DNA of 64,000 nt from the NCBI RefSeq assembly GCF_009870825.1, contig NZ_WTWY01000005.1, positions 1 through 64,000 on the forward strand, written 5' to 3'. The notes beneath the pieces are model-generated. The model was given only the letters and a program-made list of their open reading frames with translations, was not told the origin of the DNA and searched no databases. Source of the DNA: Paenibacillus sp. USDA918EY. GTDB lineage: Bacteria; Bacillota; Bacilli; Paenibacillales; Paenibacillaceae. Positions 61,300-64,000 of the stretch are shown here, piece after piece; position 1 is the stretch's first letter, and each line of letters opens with the position of its first letter. The position numbers and the translations under genes were made by a program.

Positions 61300-61862
61300 A
61301 TGAATGATAAAGAGTTACTTCTATGGCTTGACAAAGCGAGGTTAGGCGACGAGTCGGCGTTTGAGCTTGTCTATCAGGCAACTCACCAAGACGTCTATCG
61401 GACGGTTGCTTTTCTCGTCTACAACAAACAAGACATTGAGGATATCGTGAATGAAATTTACATGCGCATGTGGCGGTCTTTTCCCAAGTACGACCCGAAC
61501 CGGCGTTCCGCTTTTGGTTGCACGGGATCACGGTCCGTCTTGTCCAAGATTGGAGAAGAAAGGCCTGGCGGCGAATTCGCCTCTTTGAACGAAACCGCCA
61601 GATGACTAGTGAACAGTTCGACTGGACGGACGAAGCTGTCCTGCAGTCCGAAATGCAGCATGAGCTGTTCAGCCTTGTCCGCCAGCTGTCGTACAAACTA
61701 CGCGTGGTCGTCATTTTGCGCTATTTTCACGACTATGCTCTGGAAGAAATCGCAGACATTCTGCAGATCCCCGTTGGCACAGTGAAATCCCGGCATCATC
61801 TTGCGCTGAAAGAACTCCGCAAACGATTCGAAATGACGGGAGGAGACGCGTATGTCCATTGA
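61300..61862 (+). pseudogene. ECF sigma factor, SigY-like, with a one-base frameshift
   Basis: Two overlapping frames form one sigma factor of about 187 residues. The first gives region 2 (LGDESAFELVYQATHQDVYRT...DIEDIVNEIYMRMW) up to KYDPNR, the second resumes at PAFRFWLHGITVRLVQDWRRKAW and carries region 4 (YALEEIADILQIPVGTVKSRHHLALKELRKRF). One base is missing near 61502-61506 (a reading such as CGGCCGTTC would restore PNRPFRFW). ATG 61300 has AGGAGGGG. Either a real inactivating mutation, a programmed shift or a sequence error. The next gene overlaps its end, so the sigma/anti-sigma pair is otherwise intact. Confidence 0.75.
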
Positions 61863-62355
61863 CAAGGAATTGCGTGAAGAGCTTCGCCAGGTGGCAGATT
61901 CGATGCGCTGCCCGCCCGATTTGTATGGACGTGTAAGGCAGTCCTATCAACACTATGTGAACGAAAAGAGAGGTAGATCCCTTATGAAAAAACGATTGCT
62001 TGCAGGCATTGCCGCAGCAGCAATCCTGATCCCGTCCGCCGCATTTGCTGCTTCCTATCTAGCCGATGAAATATTCGGTTCCGTTAAAACCATTGAACAG
62101 CACGGCGGTTCACAGGAAAGTTATCAAGAAATCGAGGGAATGCTTCAAACAGCAAAAGGCAAGCTTACGGAAAACGAATTCAAGGAGTTTATGGAGCTGT
62201 TCAAGCAGATGGTGCAATTAAAGCTGAAGATGACCGATGAAAAAGGAATCAAACATGAGGAAAAGCTGACCAAAGAAGAACAGCAGCGGTTTGAGCAGCT
62301 CGTCTCCAAGCTGGCCCCGTTCTTCGATAAAATTAACGGAACCGCCAAGCCGTAA
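61852..62355 (+). CDS. DUF3600-type anti-sigma-like membrane protein
   Basis: 167 residues; ATG overlaps the sigma stop by 11 bases. N-terminal cytoplasmic segment (~45 residues, ELREELRQVADSMRCPPDLYGRVRQSYQHY), one membrane span (LLAGIAAAAILIPSAAFAASYL), then an extracytoplasmic helical region rich in Lys/Glu. This layout, coupled to an ECF sigma gene, is that of DUF3600 regulators of Bacillus/Paenibacillus sigma factors. It presumably holds the sigma factor at the membrane until a signal arrives. Confidence 0.75.
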   Translation: MSIDKELREELRQVADSMRCPPDLYGRVRQSYQHYVNEKRGRSLMKKRLLAGIAAAAILIPSAAFAASYLADEIFGSVKTIEQHGGSQESYQEIEGMLQTAKGKLTENEFKEFMELFKQMVQLKLKMTDEKGIKHEEKLTKEEQQRFEQLVSKLAPFFDKINGTAKP

Positions 62356-62491
62356 GAAAATGAAGCAGGGACCCGTTCGATGTGAATCAATTTCATGCAG
62401 CGGAAGGCTTGGATACACAAACGTGATTTCAACATGGTATTGCGAAGAGCCAACAAATCATTAAACAAAGTCCGCTGCACGTAAAATACGC

Positions 62492-62534
62492 AAGGCTGCC
62501 GTCAGCAATAATCAATCGGCAGCCTTATTGTATT
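62492..62534. terminator. Bidirectional terminator
   Basis: AAGGCTGCCG (62492-62501) pairs with CGGCAGCCTT (62517-62526), followed by ATTGTATTT. It lies between the convergent anti-sigma-like and map genes; no gene is seen in 62356-62629. Confidence 0.8.
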
Positions 62535-62629
62535 TAAAACCGCGAAGAGCGGCCGATTCTTTTTGCCTGAAATCCGGGAGAGGAAATCACCGCTCGAAAT
62601 CAAATTTGAACCAATAAACGGATTGAATC

Positions 62630-63376
62630 CTATTGTGCGGTCAAAATAATCGGGCCATCCGCAGTAATCGCGATCGTATGCTCGTACTGTGCGGAAAGCG
62701 AGCCGTCGGCGGTTCTGGCGGTCCATCCGTCGGCATCAACCGTCATGGACGCTTTTCCGGCATTGATCATCGGCTCGATCGTAAGAACCATCCCTTCCTT
62801 CAAGCGGAACCCTTTGCCCGGAGTCCCGACGTGAGGATAATTAGGTTCCTCGTGCATCTCCCTTCCGACGCCATGACCAAGCAGATCGCGCACCACCGAA
62901 AATCCGTTTCGCTCGGCATGGGTTTGAACCGCGTGCATCACATCGCCGATCCGGTTTCCGACGACAGCTTTTTCGATACCAAGATCCAAACATTCCTTCG
63001 CTACCCGCATCAACTTACGGGCTTCTTCCGACACCTCGCCGACCGCATAACTCCAAGCTGAATCGCCGACCCAGCCATCCGCCTCCGCGACGATGTCGAT
63101 AGTGACGATGTCGCCTTCCTTGAGCGGCTCCCGGTTCGGAAAACCATGCGCGATAACGTCGTTGACGGACGCGCATGTCGCATACGGATATCCGTTGTAG
63201 CCGATCGTATACGCCTTGGCGCCATTCTCCTTCAGGAACCGCACCGCGAACGACTCGATATCGAACGTCGTGACACCCGGCCGAATCATGCCTGCGATGG
63301 CTTGATGAAAAGCAGCGACAATTCGGCCGGCTTTTCTCATTTCCTCAATTTCGGCTTTTGATTTCAATGTAATCAT
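62630..63376 (-). CDS. map: Methionine aminopeptidase, type I
   Basis: 248 residues, ATG behind AAAGGAGAG. Removes the initiator Met from new proteins. Metal ligands are in order: Asp in VTIDIVAE, Asp in WVGDSAW, His in LLGHGVGREMHEEP, Glu in LTIEPMI and Glu in AQYEHT. Length fits Bacillus MAP1. It is not in the usual secY-adk-map-infA neighbourhood, so it is probably a second, dispensable paralogue (like B. subtilis YflG). It follows a TetR regulator with only 5 bases between them. Confidence 0.92.
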   Translation of the reverse strand: MITLKSKAEIEEMRKAGRIVAAFHQAIAGMIRPGVTTFDIESFAVRFLKENGAKAYTIGYNGYPYATCASVNDVIAHGFPNREPLKEGDIVTIDIVAEADGWVGDSAWSYAVGEVSEEARKLMRVAKECLDLGIEKAVVGNRIGDVMHAVQTHAERNGFSVVRDLLGHGVGREMHEEPNYPHVGTPGKGFRLKEGMVLTIEPMINAGKASMTVDADGWTARTADGSLSAQYEHTIAITADGPIILTAQ

Positions 63377-63381
63377 TCCAC

Positions 63382-63984
63382 TTATCTCTCCTTTGCCTGT
63401 ATGCCTGAAAAGATCATGTCGACGATGCCTTCCACATCCATATCGCTTTGCATATTGTGGTGGATGTTCAATGCTGTGCAGCCAACAAGCGAGCCAAATA
63501 TCAGGTTGGCGGTTTTCTCCGGTGATTTGGATCGGATTCCTTCACGAATCATTTCCACAAACGGTAAATAGATCCGTTCCTGAAAATGGTCAGACAGCTT
63601 GATAAACCGGTTTCCCGGGAAGTGATGAAAATTATCCGCAACCGCTTTAAGCAAAATAAATACGGAAGGATCCTGGATGCACTTCTGCAGGAGCAGTCTG
63701 GAGAACGACTCGGCTTTTTGCAAACTGCTGCCGTCTCCCGTCAGAACGGGCAGGACTGCCGATTCCGCTCGATCCAGGGCATCCCACAATAAATCTTCCA
63801 GAAGCATGTGCTTATTTTTGTAATAATGGTACACGGTTCCGTAGCCGAGCTCTGCCTTGACCGCAACATCGCGTATTTCCAAATGAATGCCCTTCTCCAA
63901 ATATACTTCCGCCGCCGCTTTCATAATTTGGTTCATCCGCAACTCCCGGATCGCGTCATTCTGTTCTTTGGTACGTGGTGACAT
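63382..63984 (-). CDS. TetR/AcrR-family transcriptional regulator
   Basis: 200 residues, ATG behind AAAAGGAGGAG. TetR HTH in residues 15-60 (NQIMKAAAEVYLEKGIHLEIRDVAVKAELGYGTVYHYYKNKHMLL). The C-terminal ligand-binding domain is helical and unassigned. It forms an operon with map, an unusual pairing; it probably autoregulates and may make this aminopeptidase inducible. Confidence 0.87.
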   Translation of the reverse strand: MSPRTKEQNDAIRELRMNQIMKAAAEVYLEKGIHLEIRDVAVKAELGYGTVYHYYKNKHMLLEDLLWDALDRAESAVLPVLTGDGSSLQKAESFSRLLLQKCIQDPSVFILLKAVADNFHHFPGNRFIKLSDHFQERIYLPFVEMIREGIRSKSPEKTANLIFGSLVGCTALNIHHNMQSDMDVEGIVDMIFSGIQAKER

Positions 63985-64000
63985 GGCTCCTCCTTTTTTT

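Noticed and set aside
1..64000. CRISPR arrays, tRNA, rRNA, prophage or complete IS
   Set aside because: No regularly spaced repeats, cloverleaf sequences, rRNA motifs, capsid/terminase genes or transposase genes were seen on either strand by eye.

Overview
The window reads as chromosomal DNA of a spore-forming Gram-positive bacterium of the Bacillota, most likely a Paenibacillus or close relative. The signs are strong AGGAGG-type ribosome binding sites with many TTG/GTG starts, an S-layer-homology protein, a YjcZ-type small sporulation protein, a CD3324-family protein, a BlaI/BlaR1 pair, a MecA-type penicillin-binding protein, and an ABC/GH43/GH2 plant-polysaccharide locus. I saw no rRNA, tRNA, CRISPR array, complete insertion sequence or prophage.

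Layout. (1) 0.1-11.5 kb: an SLH surface protein, then an arabinan/arabinogalactan-type sugar locus (ArsR-like regulator, solute-binding lipoprotein, two permeases, membrane-anchored GH43, cytoplasmic GH2 and GH43) with candidate operators around the regulator. (2) 11.6-31 kb: mixed single genes (SDR, phosphodiesterase, truncated aldo/keto reductase, DinB proteins, a sigma factor with a degenerate metallopeptidase-like C-terminus, a large catalase behind a SigB-type promoter, small membrane proteins, a class B PBP, a CDF transporter, a GMC oxidoreductase). (3) 32.2-42.8 kb: a compact one-strand cluster with its own promoter: acyl carrier protein, PreATP-grasp/ATP-grasp ligase, glycosyltransferase, radical SAM/SPASM enzyme, three-gene ABC exporter, zinc-less MDR dehydrogenase, NagZ-like GH3 and a BtrH-like protein. 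The carrier/ligase/transferase logic resembles that by which butirosin builds and transfers an amino-acyl side chain. It is the best candidate for an undescribed system here. (4) 43.3-46.5 kb: a Tat-exported GMC dehydrogenase with its small subunit, a TatA, and a lipoprotein carrying a complete CuA motif in place of the usual cytochrome c. (5) 46.8-49.6 kb: codB-codA behind a leader with a perfect PyrR-binding motif and a terminator.

(6) 49.8-53.1 kb is an AT-rich island (TetR regulator, butanediol-dehydrogenase-like gene) bounded by two broken genes: an alpha/beta hydrolase that lost both ends and a NUDIX gene that lost its 5' part and carries a frameshift. (7) 53.4-56.5 kb: CD3324 protein, intact alpha/beta hydrolase, methyltransferase and a mosaic of gene remnants. 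(8) 56.7-60.1 kb: a BlaI/BlaR1-type system. The BlaR1 homologue carries, instead of a penicillin-binding sensor, a roughly 200-residue extracellular domain that is also made as a separate secreted protein from its own BlaI-type promoter. (9) 60.3-64 kb: a TVP38/TMEM64 protein, a frameshifted ECF sigma gene with its DUF3600-type partner, methionine aminopeptidase and a TetR regulator.

All functional calls rest on reading motifs and family resemblance by eye; no database search was run.
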